Shown: positions 1 through 9,924 of the stretch, one piece after another | Layout: the number at the start of each line of letters is the position of its first letter | Numbering within the stretch: the stretch's first letter is position 1 | Source of the DNA: Theocolax elegans | Taxonomy: Eukaryota; Arthropoda; Insecta; Hymenoptera; Cerocephalidae | Direction of reading: 5' to 3' | Length of the DNA: 64,000 nt | NCBI GenBank assembly: GCA_026168455.1 | Contig: CM047426.1 | Location: 49,113,589 to 49,177,588, forward strand | Translations under genes and position numbers: made by a program | Notes under the pieces: generated by a model | Seen by the model: only the letters and a program-made list of their open reading frames with translations | Told to the model about the DNA's origin: nothing | Database searches by the model: none

Positions 1-527
1 TAATCCAACCAATGAATTGGAAATTAATATTAATTAACCCGATTAAATTAATGTTATCTTATATATAAGTAAGATCATAAAATAAAGCAGTATTAAACAC
101 TAATAAATTATCCTAATTATCAAATCGCCAATGCCAACAATTACAGTTATCTAAATCAACTCGTACGTTCATGTAATCGCGCCTTTAATATTCATAGTAC
201 ATAAAAGTAAGTCTTAACTATCGCCATCATTGTCTATTACTGTCCTTTTTCATTACTCGTGAAGGAGATGTCTGGGTTACCGGTAATCCCTCGTGCGAGT
301 TCTCCATTACACGGTAGGGGCCGCTGAGGGTATAGCTACGCGAGGTGGCCCTGTCAACGCGCGCGCAGGATCGCGCGCAGCAGCTGACAACATGGCCAAC
401 ACGTGCGTGGTAACCTCTCTCCCGGTTCGCGAATAACTTGCCTCCGGAATCGGTTCCGTCGAGGCAATAACTAAATGAATTATAATCGAGTGCATAATTA
501 CTAGTGACGTGCCGGTGCAACGTCACA
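1..527 (-). repeat. 3' LTR of the Gypsy element (partial, runs off window)
   Basis: Matches 9363-9889 at an offset of 9362 bases up to the terminal AACGTCACA. On the minus strand this is the downstream (3') LTR. The adjoining minus-strand sequence at 528-540 is G-rich (AAGGGGGTAT), the expected position of the polypurine tract that primes plus-strand DNA synthesis. Short ORFs here are shadows and recur in the other LTR. Confidence 0.93.
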
Positions 528-789
528 ATACCCCCTTACCAAACCAGGAATACTCTCCAGAGTCATTACTGGTTTCATTCACGCAAGAATATTCGTAGTA
601 CCATAATAATGAAAAGGCATATATCTATCATATCTATTAACAATGTCAGTATAAAATCAAGAATAGATGAACTCACCATCACCGAAGTAATCGTTCGTCT
701 CGAGTGTTCCGTCACAAGTGTCCATATCCCCCTTTAACCGCACTACCCCTGGAAACCCCATCCCCCCTCCCCTCAAGCCGACGCTGCAG

Positions 790-2358
790 CTACTGAACCG
801 GTTCAAGCAAAGCTGTCCCCAGGATCGCATCCCGCTCGACAACCGGAAGATCGACCAACGAGTCGACAAGCTCTTGTAGAGCTTGGATCGCCGGCAAATC
901 GACCGCCGCTCGCAGGACCCGAGCCCGGAGCATGACCTCGCTCCCCTGTAAGGACCGGGACAACCGCTGCAACGCCACCAATCGAGGAAGGTTGAGGTGT
1001 GCGGCCGGGGTGGATAACACCTCCATCTCCGGAGGATTGGACGTCTGCACCGCCAGGGACGTGATGGTGTTGGGTGCCGTCGTCTTTGTCTGTCCTCGCT
1101 GTCGGTTTCGCTTGCCTCGCCTGGTTTTCTTCTTCTTAGCTGATTCACTAGTCTCACCAGCTGATTGCGTCGGAGGCGGCAACGGAGCCTCCAATACCTC
1201 GGCGTCAGCTGAATCAAGAAGATCGGCATGAGTAGATGGTTCACCGTCAGCACCCGCAGCGAGAATTTCACCTCTCGACACCGGCACCGACGAATCACCC
1301 TCCTCTTCCACCGATCTCCTCTCCTCAGGCGCACGATGTACTGGAGCACACCTAGGACAGGTTCTTAATGTTACTCCTAGTCGACCACAATTATAGCAAT
1401 ACATATGGTCACGGGGCTGGTCACAATTTCGGCGAATGTGCCCTAACCGCCAACAATTTATGCACGCACGAGGTGGAGGATCAATCTCCGGATCCGTCGG
1501 AATAGGTACCAACCTGTCGAACTGTACTCCAGTAGTCCGAGGAGACTCCTCTGACCGATCTGCGCGTCGCAAAGTCGAACCGGTTGGCACGACCACCGTG
1601 GATAAGACGGTAGGCCGTACCTCCGGTGACTCGGAGCGTCGAGATCGGACTAGATTAGCCGGCCCTGGCAGCGGTGAACCATCTCTGGAATCAGGTGGAG
1701 TGACTAAGGTGCCGAAGTAGTCGTCCATCGTCAGGTGTCGTCGACTCGGGGAGCGATTTCTTCGGCGTCTTCGGCGGGAGCGTCTCACCGGCATCTGTGG
1801 AACCGGCAGATAATCCAGATACGACCCCGAGATGGCCTCGTCCCAGTTCTCGTCCTCCTCATCCCCAGTTCGCGTAGGAGCCTGCTGAGCTAACTCGAAT
1901 GGAAACTCGGGTTCGGCCAGTTGAGGTGGGTCCGGCAGGCCATCCGGCTCAGTCCTCGGTGTTGCTGGGACTTCGAAGCCCTCCACCCATTCCTCCAGCT
2001 CCATTTGGGCATCCTGACTGTCCAGCGCTACCCCGTCGAACAGATCTTCCATGGAGGAAGTGATTACCTCGACGATCGGCCCCTCTCGGCGTTCCTCGGT
2101 TTCGGCCACATCTGCAACACCCTCCGGTGCAGTGGAAGGTTCTGCCGCTTCCTCACCATCTCCCGTCAGGCGTGGGCGAACCCGAGCCGCGGTCAATCCC
2201 TCATTCAAATGGGGAATAGGCGGCAATTCGTACGGGGTAGTCGGAAGCACCCACCTTCGTTCGGGTGGAATAACCTCCCCTGGCATCGGGGGTACCGCTC
2301 CTCCAAGTGCGGTGGCCAACGCCCATTCTCGTTGGCACTCCTGCTCCAGCTCGTCCAA
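790..2358 (-). CDS. Third ORF of the Gypsy element, zinc-knuckle protein (not a recognisable env)
   Basis: A complete 522-residue ORF lies about 100 bp downstream of pol, where envelope-bearing elements keep env. I see no signal peptide or membrane segment. The N-terminal half is acidic and proline-rich. An arginine/serine-rich patch (RRSRRRRRRNRSPSRR) lies near residues 190-205. Two cysteine knuckles follow at about 298-336: a CCHC of form CINCWRLGHIRRNC and a second CYNC...CPRC set. A lysine-rich stretch (KKKKTRRGKRNRQRG) and a leucine-rich C-terminus complete it. This looks like a nucleic-acid-binding, Gag-like protein rather than an envelope. It is clearly more GC-rich than gag and pol, which hints at separate ancestry. 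The overlapping 230-codon ORF in another minus frame is a shadow. Function unknown; probably translated from a spliced or internally initiated RNA. Confidence 0.75.
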   Translation of the reverse strand: MDELEQECQREWALATALGGAVPPMPGEVIPPERRWVLPTTPYELPPIPHLNEGLTAARVRPRLTGDGEEAAEPSTAPEGVADVAETEERREGPIVEVITSSMEDLFDGVALDSQDAQMELEEWVEGFEVPATPRTEPDGLPDPPQLAEPEFPFELAQQAPTRTGDEEDENWDEAISGSYLDYLPVPQMPVRRSRRRRRRNRSPSRRHLTMDDYFGTLVTPPDSRDGSPLPGPANLVRSRRSESPEVRPTVLSTVVVPTGSTLRRADRSEESPRTTGVQFDRLVPIPTDPEIDPPPRACINCWRLGHIRRNCDQPRDHMYCYNCGRLGVTLRTCPRCAPVHRAPEERRSVEEEGDSSVPVSRGEILAAGADGEPSTHADLLDSADAEVLEAPLPPPTQSAGETSESAKKKKTRRGKRNRQRGQTKTTAPNTITSLAVQTSNPPEMEVLSTPAAHLNLPRLVALQRLSRSLQGSEVMLRARVLRAAVDLPAIQALQELVDSLVDLPVVERDAILGTALLEPVQ

Positions 2359-2456
2359 ACTAGATAGTTCTCTCTATAATTTGATGTCTAAGATCAATTT
2401 TTACGTTTACATAGCCATTCGTCCAACATCACACTGGAACGACAACACGATAACAA

Positions 2457-5400
2457 TTACTTGCGAGGAGGAACATATCTACGGATCTGGGACACATGCA
2501 CTTTCGGGTTCTCACGTTTATCTTTACGCTTCAATAAATATACGTCCGATCCAATAACCTTCTCTATTTCGTACGGCTCTTTAAACCTTTTCGCTAACTT
2601 ACGCGCGAAATTACTCGATCCCTTTGACAGAGCGTAGTTTCTTCGCAATACTAAGTCACCGACTTGGAACTGAGCCGTTTTACGTCCCTTATTATAACGC
2701 TTCGCCTGTTGTCGGTTAGCTTGTTCGATGTTCTTTCAAAATAAATCGCGTAAGGCATCAAGACGGCGCATTCGATCCGCCCATATTTCGGGAGATTGTA
2801 TCAATTTCCGATCAATAGTCTCGACGTCACGACGAAGACTTTTACAAGGTTGCGGGTGTCGGCCGTAATTCAAAAACGCAGGAGAGACTTTTGTCGAGGA
2901 TTGAACCGCCGTATTCACTGCGTTACGGAACTCGTGTAAGTGTAGATCCCAAGTTTGATGATCGGACTCCACGAACATGGCTATCATCGTTTTTAGCGTC
3001 CTATTCGATCGTTCGACTGGGTTCGCTTGTGGGTAATACGGTGGAGTGGTTACATGCTTTACCCCGTATTCGCGGAGTGTGTCGAGCAAATGCTTATTTA
3101 TAAACTCCGTACCATTATCGGTCAAAAAATACTCCGGAGTCTCCCATCTAAAAAGGATTAACTCCTCAAACGCCCGTGCAACCGACTTCCCGTCCGCTAC
3201 CCGAAGAGGCTTTAATTCAATCCATTTAGTGAACAGATCTTGAAAAACTAAGAGATATTTACAACGGTTCTTACTTGGAGGGAATTCCATTATATCCGCC
3301 GCGACTACCGCCCACGGTCTATCGATATTACGACTACCCATTAGTCCCACTCGACCGGTTTGCATTGGTTTATACTGCTGGCATAACTGACACTGCGCGA
3401 TAAATGCATAGATATCATGCCACATACCTGGCCAGTAATACTCGCGAGCGATTCGATCGTACGTCTTTTCTATACCCATATGACCAGCCGAGGCCTCATC
3501 ATGAGCATTAGAAATTACCCTGTCACGATATTCGCACGGCACGACTAACCTCCATCCTATCTCGGGACAACTAATCGGATCTATCAATTCATCTTTCCTA
3601 TATCGATAAAGTAATCCATTTTCAACCCTCCATTGCGGATACTTATTAGGACGTTCGACCACCTCCCTCATTCGTCTGATATACCATTCGTCTTCGATGT
3701 TTTCGAATGTCGCAATTTCTAAGTCAAACCCCCGCGATAATGCATCCGGTACATGATGCATTGCTCCCTTTCGATGCACGATGTCAAAGTCCCACTGTTG
3801 AAGCTCGAGCACCCAGCGCATTAATCGTCCCGACGGCTCTTTAAGATTATGTAACCACCGTAGAGAACTATGATCGGTTATCACGGTAAAATGATAGCCT
3901 TCGAGGTATGGTCTTAACTTTAAAATTGCCCACTTAACCGCTAACCACTCTTTCTCGGTGGTAGTATAATTCTTCTCTGCCGGAGTTAGTACACGACTAA
4001 TATATACGATGGGATGCTCACCATCATCACACGACTGCGTTAACACCGCGCCTATCGCGAAATCACTGGCATCGCATTGCACAGTGAATGGAAGGCTGAA
4101 ATCAGGCCTAGCTAAAACCGGTGCCCGTGTCAGAGCTAGCTTTAACTTTTCGAACGCCTCCTGTTGCTCTTCGGTCCACTGCCACGCTACTTTCTTTTGA
4201 AGTAACCTAAGCAACGGTAATTTAATTTCCGAATCTTTCTCGATGAACCGTGAATACCAACCAACCATCCCTAAGAACCGACGCAACTGTTTCACGTTTT
4301 TAGGTGGTGGGTATTCCAAGACTGGGGCAACGCGTTCCGGATCGGTACGTAATCCCTCCCGATCTAGTAAATAACCCAGATAAGAGACCTGGGAGCAACA
4401 AAATTCGCACTTATCACGATTAACTGTCAATCCCGCATCCGTTAACTTCCTAATCACAAACTCGAGCCATTTCAAATGTTCCTCGAACGTTTCGGTCACG
4501 ACAATTACATCATCGAGATACGCGAAGATATACGGCTCTACTTCGGGTCCAAAAAGTCCGTCTACCAATCTTTGGAATGTTTGCGGCGCATTCGTTAATC
4601 CGAACGGCATTCGCTTGAATTGCCAAAGCCCCGAGCCAGGCACTGCAAACGCTGTATACGCACGACTCGATTCCTCCATTTTTACTTGAAAGTAAGCTTG
4701 TTTTAAATCGATTTTCGTTATGTATCGCGCCTTACGTAGCTTATCTAAAATACCATCCATATTTTGACTCGGATACGCATCTTTACGCGTCACCTTGTTA
4801 AGGTCTCGATAATCCACACAAAATCGAAAGGACCCGTCCCGTTTCCTAACAATTACCGGTGCACTACGCCATTCGCTCCACGATTTCTCAATAATATCGT
4901 TGTCTAACATTTTCCGTACTTCATCGTGCGCTACTTTCCACATAATCGGTGATAACCTACGCGGTTTATGCTTTACCGGTTCCGCTCCCTGCACGTCAAT
5001 CGCATGTTCGATTAAACTAGTAAAACCGAAACCCTGCGGCTGTTCGGGTAATAATCGCGAAACTAACTTTTGCACCGCTTCTTTTTCCGGCTCACAAAGT
5101 TCCGATAATCCGGCGCACTCCGCGTAAATTTTATTTACTGTATCCGGTAACGATTCGTTATAAAAGCTAACCCATGGCCCGTCACGACTACGCCAACATC
5201 CCAACTGGTAATTTGCTTCTATGGCAAACTCTTTACAAAAGTCAATCCCGAGCACGACATCATGTCCCGGTACTTCCGTGGCTCTAGCCATGATCGTGCC
5301 TACTGCACCCAATACCTCTAACGTTAGTTGCAACGTACCTCTAACCGACGAAAGATGACCGGTTACCGACCGAATTTGGGACGACGAATCCTTTAACCGG

Positions 5401-6071
5401 TGTTTAAACCTATCTGCTACCTTCGGCCCGATGAGCGACACCATTGCTCCCGGGTCGACCAAAGCGCGATATGGTTCTTGTTCGATAATTATTTGTACGT
5501 ACTGTCTATCATCCGACACGGCATCCGCAATTTCTACATCATAGGCATTTTCGATTTTATCTAGATCTTCTGCACTTTGTGCAGACCCACCTCCCCCTAC
5601 AAAGAGAGCGCCTGGATCTAGCACGGATTCAGCGCGAAGACTAACGGCACGCCCAATGCGTGGATAAAAATCGTTTGCACACGGATTCAACCCATTCTCC
5701 GGCGTCGGTTTAGTTAAGCCTTTGCGAAACTCGTCGACCGCTGTTCGAATTCTCTGTAAATCTTGCGGGTCTAATCTATCCGTATCTCGAATCTCGTCCT
5801 CGTTCGAGCGATGCACGTCCGCGATAACTACTTGTATATCCGGTAGATTGTTAATGGACGGGCGGCGAGCAAGCTGAGAGCCGCATCGAGCCGCCTCTTC
5901 CTGCGTTGAAGGATGAGCAAACGAAACGTCGCCTCCAATCCTTCCCATGTGATTATCGTTACAATCAATCCGTGGCCTCATTTCATTATTTCGAGGAGCA
6001 GTAGACCGGTCTGCGTCCTCCTTTATTCGTTTCCCGACAACGCACGTCTTATCGCTTCGCAATCTACACAC
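2457..6071 (-). CDS. pol: Gypsy pol polyprotein (protease-RT-RNase H-integrase), one in-frame TGA
   Basis: Read in the -1 frame relative to gag. In order: a retropepsin motif VDPGAMVSLIG near residues 205-215 (DPG instead of the usual DTG/DSG); reverse transcriptase with the FAYLDDV catalytic box near 515; RNase H (QCDASDFAIGAVL); an integrase HHCC zinc domain (about 854-894) and the D,D,E core (ADIMEF, LTDNGTEF, NPVERSN) between about 926 and 1020. The main frame ends at an in-frame TGA at 2736-2738. The same frame then stays open to 2457, covering the C-terminal GPY/F-like module ending VHVSQIRRYVPPRK. So one nonsense codon truncates integrase, unless it is read through. Expressed as a Gag-Pol fusion through the slippery site at 6029-6035; its apparent N-terminus overlaps gag. 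Confidence 0.93.
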
Positions 6072-8173
6072 GTACGAATATCTCGCCCGGGTTTCTTACA
6101 CCCCAAACAGCGTTTCTCGTTATTTTTGTCACTAATCGATTGAGGTCTTAAAAAACAATTTTTAATTCGGTGGCCCTGTTTCTTACAGTATTCACAGAAA
6201 CGTTTAGGGCAGTCGCGCGCATAATGGCCTTTTTGCCCGCACTCGTAACAAACGTTACCACCGTTGCTCGATTTCATCGTTAGTCGTTGATCACCGTTTT
6301 CCGATAGCTTTTTTTCTTTAGTCTCGATTTTCGCATTCACGGTGCCATTCCGATCAACCGGCTGTTTACGCGAACTCGATGCGTCTTGCACGAGGGCTAC
6401 TTCCGTATCCGTTTTTCTTTCCTGACTCCGTTTTCCCCGTCGCACCGTGGATTTGTTACTTAGATCCATCGCGCTTGTTTCTTTATCGCCCGTTAATTCT
6501 ACCATCGCCACATTTTTCACGCGCGACGCCTTGGGTACTCCCGTCCATGCGACTCCTTCGATACGGCTTGTTCTGTTAGACATTTGTTGAACATCTAGTT
6601 CTTTAAGCCGTTCGAATTCGTGGCCGTATCGCTCTACTTCCGAGACATTTTTCGCACGACGGAGCGCGACAAACATTCGATAATCTGACCGGAGATTGCG
6701 AATAACTAGTTGCAGCTGTTGCTCATCCGACGGAGGTTCTTTAAATTTGCTAATTATGATTTTAAAACACGCTAAGAAATTCGAAATTGTTTCCCCGTCG
6801 CCTTGCTTCCGTCTATACAATTCCTCCAAAATATCATTGTAATCTAACCGCTTCATGAACCGATAGTGAAATGCTTTCGTGAATTGTTTAAACGTGGCAA
6901 TTTCCGCGCCTAACGCTTCGAACCATCTTCCCGCCGAATCCGTTAAAATGGCCGACAATACATCCATTAAATCAGCATCCGTTATCCCGGTGGTCCGTCG
7001 CCATACTTTTAACCGTCGGAGAAATTCCTCGGGTCCCTTTTTCTGTTCATCACCCGAAAACCATAATTGCCACGCTTGCAACGATTTGATATACTTGTTG
7101 CGTGTCTCGATCGCTATTAACCGTTGTGTTCCGTTTCTGACTCCGGGCGACAATACGTTCTCACGATCACTAGCATCGGAGCTCGAATATTGCGCTCTAG
7201 GAGTCAGACTGGGTCTAATTTCGCTGTTCGTTTTGCGAGCACTCGTTTTTCGCGTCTTACGTTTAACTTTCCTTTTAGCGCCCCTACCGTCTTGCAGTTC
7301 GCTAATATGTTGAGTCGGTTCCTCACTTGAAAACACGCTATCCGAATACGTATCATCAATAGATTTTTTCCTACCTTCTTGTTCATTTGCGATTTTTACC
7401 CGTTTCTCGGTTTTAGGGTTCGAAAATCCCGATTTATTCGGAGTTCTAGGCGTGCCATTTTTAATTTCTCCGGCTGGCGTCTTCCGCTTTGTCTGTTGCC
7501 ACGAGCTTCCCGTGTGTGGCGACGACGATCTGCTCGAACACGACGTTTTAGACTTGGTTATCTGCTTGGGTACATGACTTTCATTCGAGGTTAACGCTTT
7601 TCCCAACGCGAACAGCATTTCCGTTAATTCATCTACCTTTCGCTCAATATTCCCGAACCGTTTCTCCCACAACGACGCGACGTTCTCCTTAATATTTTCT
7701 TCTGACAACATGGTGCTCGAGTTCTTTGGTGCTCGATTTCGCGGTAAATCCTCGAGGTCTGATTCCGTTTCGGATTCGATATCGTCACGAGTCCCTACCG
7801 ATTTATCCATACTTTTACCTCGTTTGGCCATTCCTAACATATCCGTTGGGTCGAAATTTAAATCCTTCTCCATAATACCCTCCGGCAAATCTCCGCCCTC
7901 TTTATCCCATACGGTACACCATGGCACATCGAGTCTCCTGGATACCGTTTTCGCCTCGAAACGAAACACGCGATCTCGCACCTGTTCGATCGACCCTTTA
8001 TTACTTAATTCGTATTCGTCAATCTTATTACGTATCGCGTCGTCCGGTAATCGGTAGATTTTCCGCCATATCGTCGCTACGTTCCTATTTCCCGTAATCA
8101 AACTCGCCATCCGCGTCGCGTAATCGTTTAACGACTCCGGACAATCTTTTCCCAACCCACTTCTCGTCGTCAT
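6023..8173 (-). CDS. gag: Gypsy gag with three cysteine knuckles
   Basis: Structural protein that packages element RNA in cytoplasmic particles. The open frame extends up to 8275, but the only codon there is GTG. The first ATG is at 8173, giving about 716 residues beginning MTTRSGLGK, and I choose that start. The middle contains charged, serine-rich sequence and a capsid-like region (WQLWFSGDEQKKGPEEFLRR). Near the C-terminus are CYECGQKGHYARDCP and CEYCKKQGHRIKNCF (CCHC knuckles) and a degenerate third, CLGCKKPGRDIRTC. The stop codon is only 3 nt past the frameshift heptamer, so the knuckles are shared by Gag and Gag-Pol. No internal stops: a potentially functional gag. Confidence 0.93.
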   Translation of the reverse strand: MTTRSGLGKDCPESLNDYATRMASLITGNRNVATIWRKIYRLPDDAIRNKIDEYELSNKGSIEQVRDRVFRFEAKTVSRRLDVPWCTVWDKEGGDLPEGIMEKDLNFDPTDMLGMAKRGKSMDKSVGTRDDIESETESDLEDLPRNRAPKNSSTMLSEENIKENVASLWEKRFGNIERKVDELTEMLFALGKALTSNESHVPKQITKSKTSCSSRSSSPHTGSSWQQTKRKTPAGEIKNGTPRTPNKSGFSNPKTEKRVKIANEQEGRKKSIDDTYSDSVFSSEEPTQHISELQDGRGAKRKVKRKTRKTSARKTNSEIRPSLTPRAQYSSSDASDRENVLSPGVRNGTQRLIAIETRNKYIKSLQAWQLWFSGDEQKKGPEEFLRRLKVWRRTTGITDADLMDVLSAILTDSAGRWFEALGAEIATFKQFTKAFHYRFMKRLDYNDILEELYRRKQGDGETISNFLACFKIIISKFKEPPSDEQQLQLVIRNLRSDYRMFVALRRAKNVSEVERYGHEFERLKELDVQQMSNRTSRIEGVAWTGVPKASRVKNVAMVELTGDKETSAMDLSNKSTVRRGKRSQERKTDTEVALVQDASSSRKQPVDRNGTVNAKIETKEKKLSENGDQRLTMKSSNGGNVCYECGQKGHYARDCPKRFCEYCKKQGHRIKNCFLRPQSISDKNNEKRCLGCKKPGRDIRTCVDCEAIRRALSGNE
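6029..6035 (-). promoter_or_regulatory. -1 ribosomal frameshift slippery heptamer GGGAAAC
   Basis: On the minus strand the gag codons read tcG GGA AAC gaa taa. This is a canonical X XXY YYZ heptamer (GGGAAAC) immediately before the gag stop, and pol is open in exactly the -1 frame (GGG AAA CGA ATA). The arrangement predicts translation of a fraction of ribosomes as Gag-Pol. I did not identify a downstream stimulatory pseudoknot by eye. Confidence 0.85.
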
Positions 8174-8324
8174 TTTACCGATTCTCGCGAAAGAAAAAAA
8201 AACAAGGAAATCAAAATTATTAAACCGTCCTTTCGGGAAACACTCTAAACATTCACAACGACAATAACTAGTCACAACAACTCAATTCCGCAATTTATCC
8301 ACATGTTATATCCCAATGCCAATA

Positions 8325-8342
8325 GCCCCACGTTGGGCGCCA
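8325..8342 (-). other. Primer-binding site complementary to tRNA-Lys(CUU) 3' end
   Basis: The minus strand reads TGGCGCCCAACGTGGGGC directly after the 5' LTR. The plus-strand complement GCCCCACGTTGGGCGCCA is the 3' end, with CCA, of insect lysine tRNA as I remember it. It primes minus-strand DNA synthesis. It is an 18-nt site, not a tRNA gene: no other tRNA arm is present. Confidence 0.88.
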
Positions 8343-8345
8343 TTT

Positions 8346-9889
8346 TGTAATGTTACTTTTTATAAAAAAAAATATGTAAAACAAGTATTAGTAACGATTA
8401 GTTTAATATAACAAATGAATGACGAGCAAAATAACATTACTAAAAATTAATATCCCGGACTAATAGTAGAGAGAGATAACAGGGGGAATATTGGCATTGT
8501 AATCAACTAAACGGATATATATAAAATTAACGTTTATTACATTATCAATGAACAACTTACTACATAACAATCGGTAATACAATTTATATCGAATAATAAA
8601 TGTTATAAATCAAATGAAAAATCTCAACACTGATAATACCGAACAAGAACGTATGGCTTGGGTTAGAATAGTTAATATGGTGGCTGGAGATCGCGTCTCC
8701 GGGCGCGACTCCTTGTTACCAAGGGTGTGTCTCCGGGAGCAATTTCCGCTCAACCATGTGGCAAACTAGTACCGACGAATTGCACATTATGGTAAGTGCA
8801 TTAGACGTCGATGACTAGAAACTATACCGATAAATATATAAAATTAATTAAATAATCACCTGTCTCTTTACCATGATGATCGAAAATTAATATTATAATT
8901 AAATAATAACGACTATTAATAGCAATCAGTTTGCTTTGGATTAAGTATCCAGTAGACCGGTAGGAAATCGACTGACTCAAAAGGCGCAAATTTTCCCTTT
9001 TGTTATCCAACCCAAGCCTCCCCTCCTCAGTTCCAACGGTGGTTGATTCCTCGTGATTGGTAATTCAAGGATTTATCTCCTTGCAAAAAGAATGACGTCA
9101 CGAGCGGCAATTTCAAAGTCACAAATTATTTATCATCGAGCTGCAATTGCAGACTCGACTTAAAGGTGAATAGCGAGCCTCCACCATCAGCGCCACATTG
9201 CAGTATCAGAAACCTCCCCCACTCCTCAACTAAGAATAAAAAGAATAAAAAGAGAACTGCAGTAGGCTATCCTTCCATGATATTTTTAATGAGCATGCGT
9301 CATTAATTACAGCGCCGCTGATGATCAATTTATCAATTAATCACGTAACCGCGAATTGCAAATAATCCAACCAATGAATTGGAAATTAATATTAATTAAC
9401 CCGATTAAATTAATGTTATCTTATATATAAGTAAGATCATAAAATAAAGCAGTATTAAACACTAATAAATTATCCTAATTATCAAATCGCCAATGCCAAC
9501 AATTACAGTTATCTAAATCAACTCGTACGTTCATGTAATCGCGCCTTTAATATTCATAGTACATAAAAGTAAGTCTTAACTATCGCCATCATTGTCTATT
9601 ACTGTCCTTTTTCATTACTCGTGAAGGAGATGTCTGGGTTACCGGTAATCCCTCGTGCGAGTTCTCCATTACACGGTAGGGGCCGCTGAGGGTATAGCTA
9701 CGCGAGGTGGCCCTGTCAACGCGCGCGCAGGATCGCGCGCAGCAGCTGACAACATGGCCAACACGTGCGTGGTAACCTCTCTCCCGGTTCGCGAATAACT
9801 TGCCTCCGGAATCGGTTCCGTCGAGGCAATAACTAAATGAATTATAATCGAGTGCATAATTACTAGTGACGTGCCGGTGCAACGTCACA
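8346..9889 (-). repeat. 5' LTR of the Gypsy element (about 1.54 kb)
   Basis: Ends are TGTAATGTT...AACGTCACA, an imperfect inverted terminal pair with TG/CA termini. The outer 527 bases repeat at window position 1. It sits directly next to the primer site. It is long for an insect Gypsy LTR and contains no protein gene; short ORFs inside are shadows. On the element's own strand it should hold the promoter, but I could not pin down a TATA box or initiator confidently. The right flank is a short TA microsatellite (9890-9917). Confidence 0.9.

Positions 9890-9892
<3 letters not shown>

Positions 9893-9924
<32 letters not shown>

Larger units (their letters stand above)
1..9889 (-). mobile_element. 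Ty3/Gypsy LTR retrotransposon, minus strand, nearly complete
   Basis: Bases 1-527 reappear at 9363-9889 as a direct repeat, so the element is bounded by two LTRs; the left one is cut by the window edge. Between them, on the minus strand, lie a lysine-tRNA primer site, gag, pol in the -1 frame, and a third ORF. Domain order in pol (protease, reverse transcriptase, RNase H, integrase) defines Ty3/Gypsy. Because the left LTR runs out of the window, the target-site duplication cannot be seen. The visible LTR overlap is nearly identical between copies, suggesting a fairly recent insertion, although pol carries one stop codon. Confidence 0.95.

Noticed and set aside
657..1349. 230-codon arginine-rich minus ORF
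   Set aside because: Lies entirely inside the third Gypsy ORF in another frame; composition is that of an off-frame reading of GC-rich codons.
8325..8342. tRNA gene suggested by a lysine tRNA 3' end
   Set aside because: Only the last 18 nt of a tRNA are present, next to an LTR: a primer-binding site.
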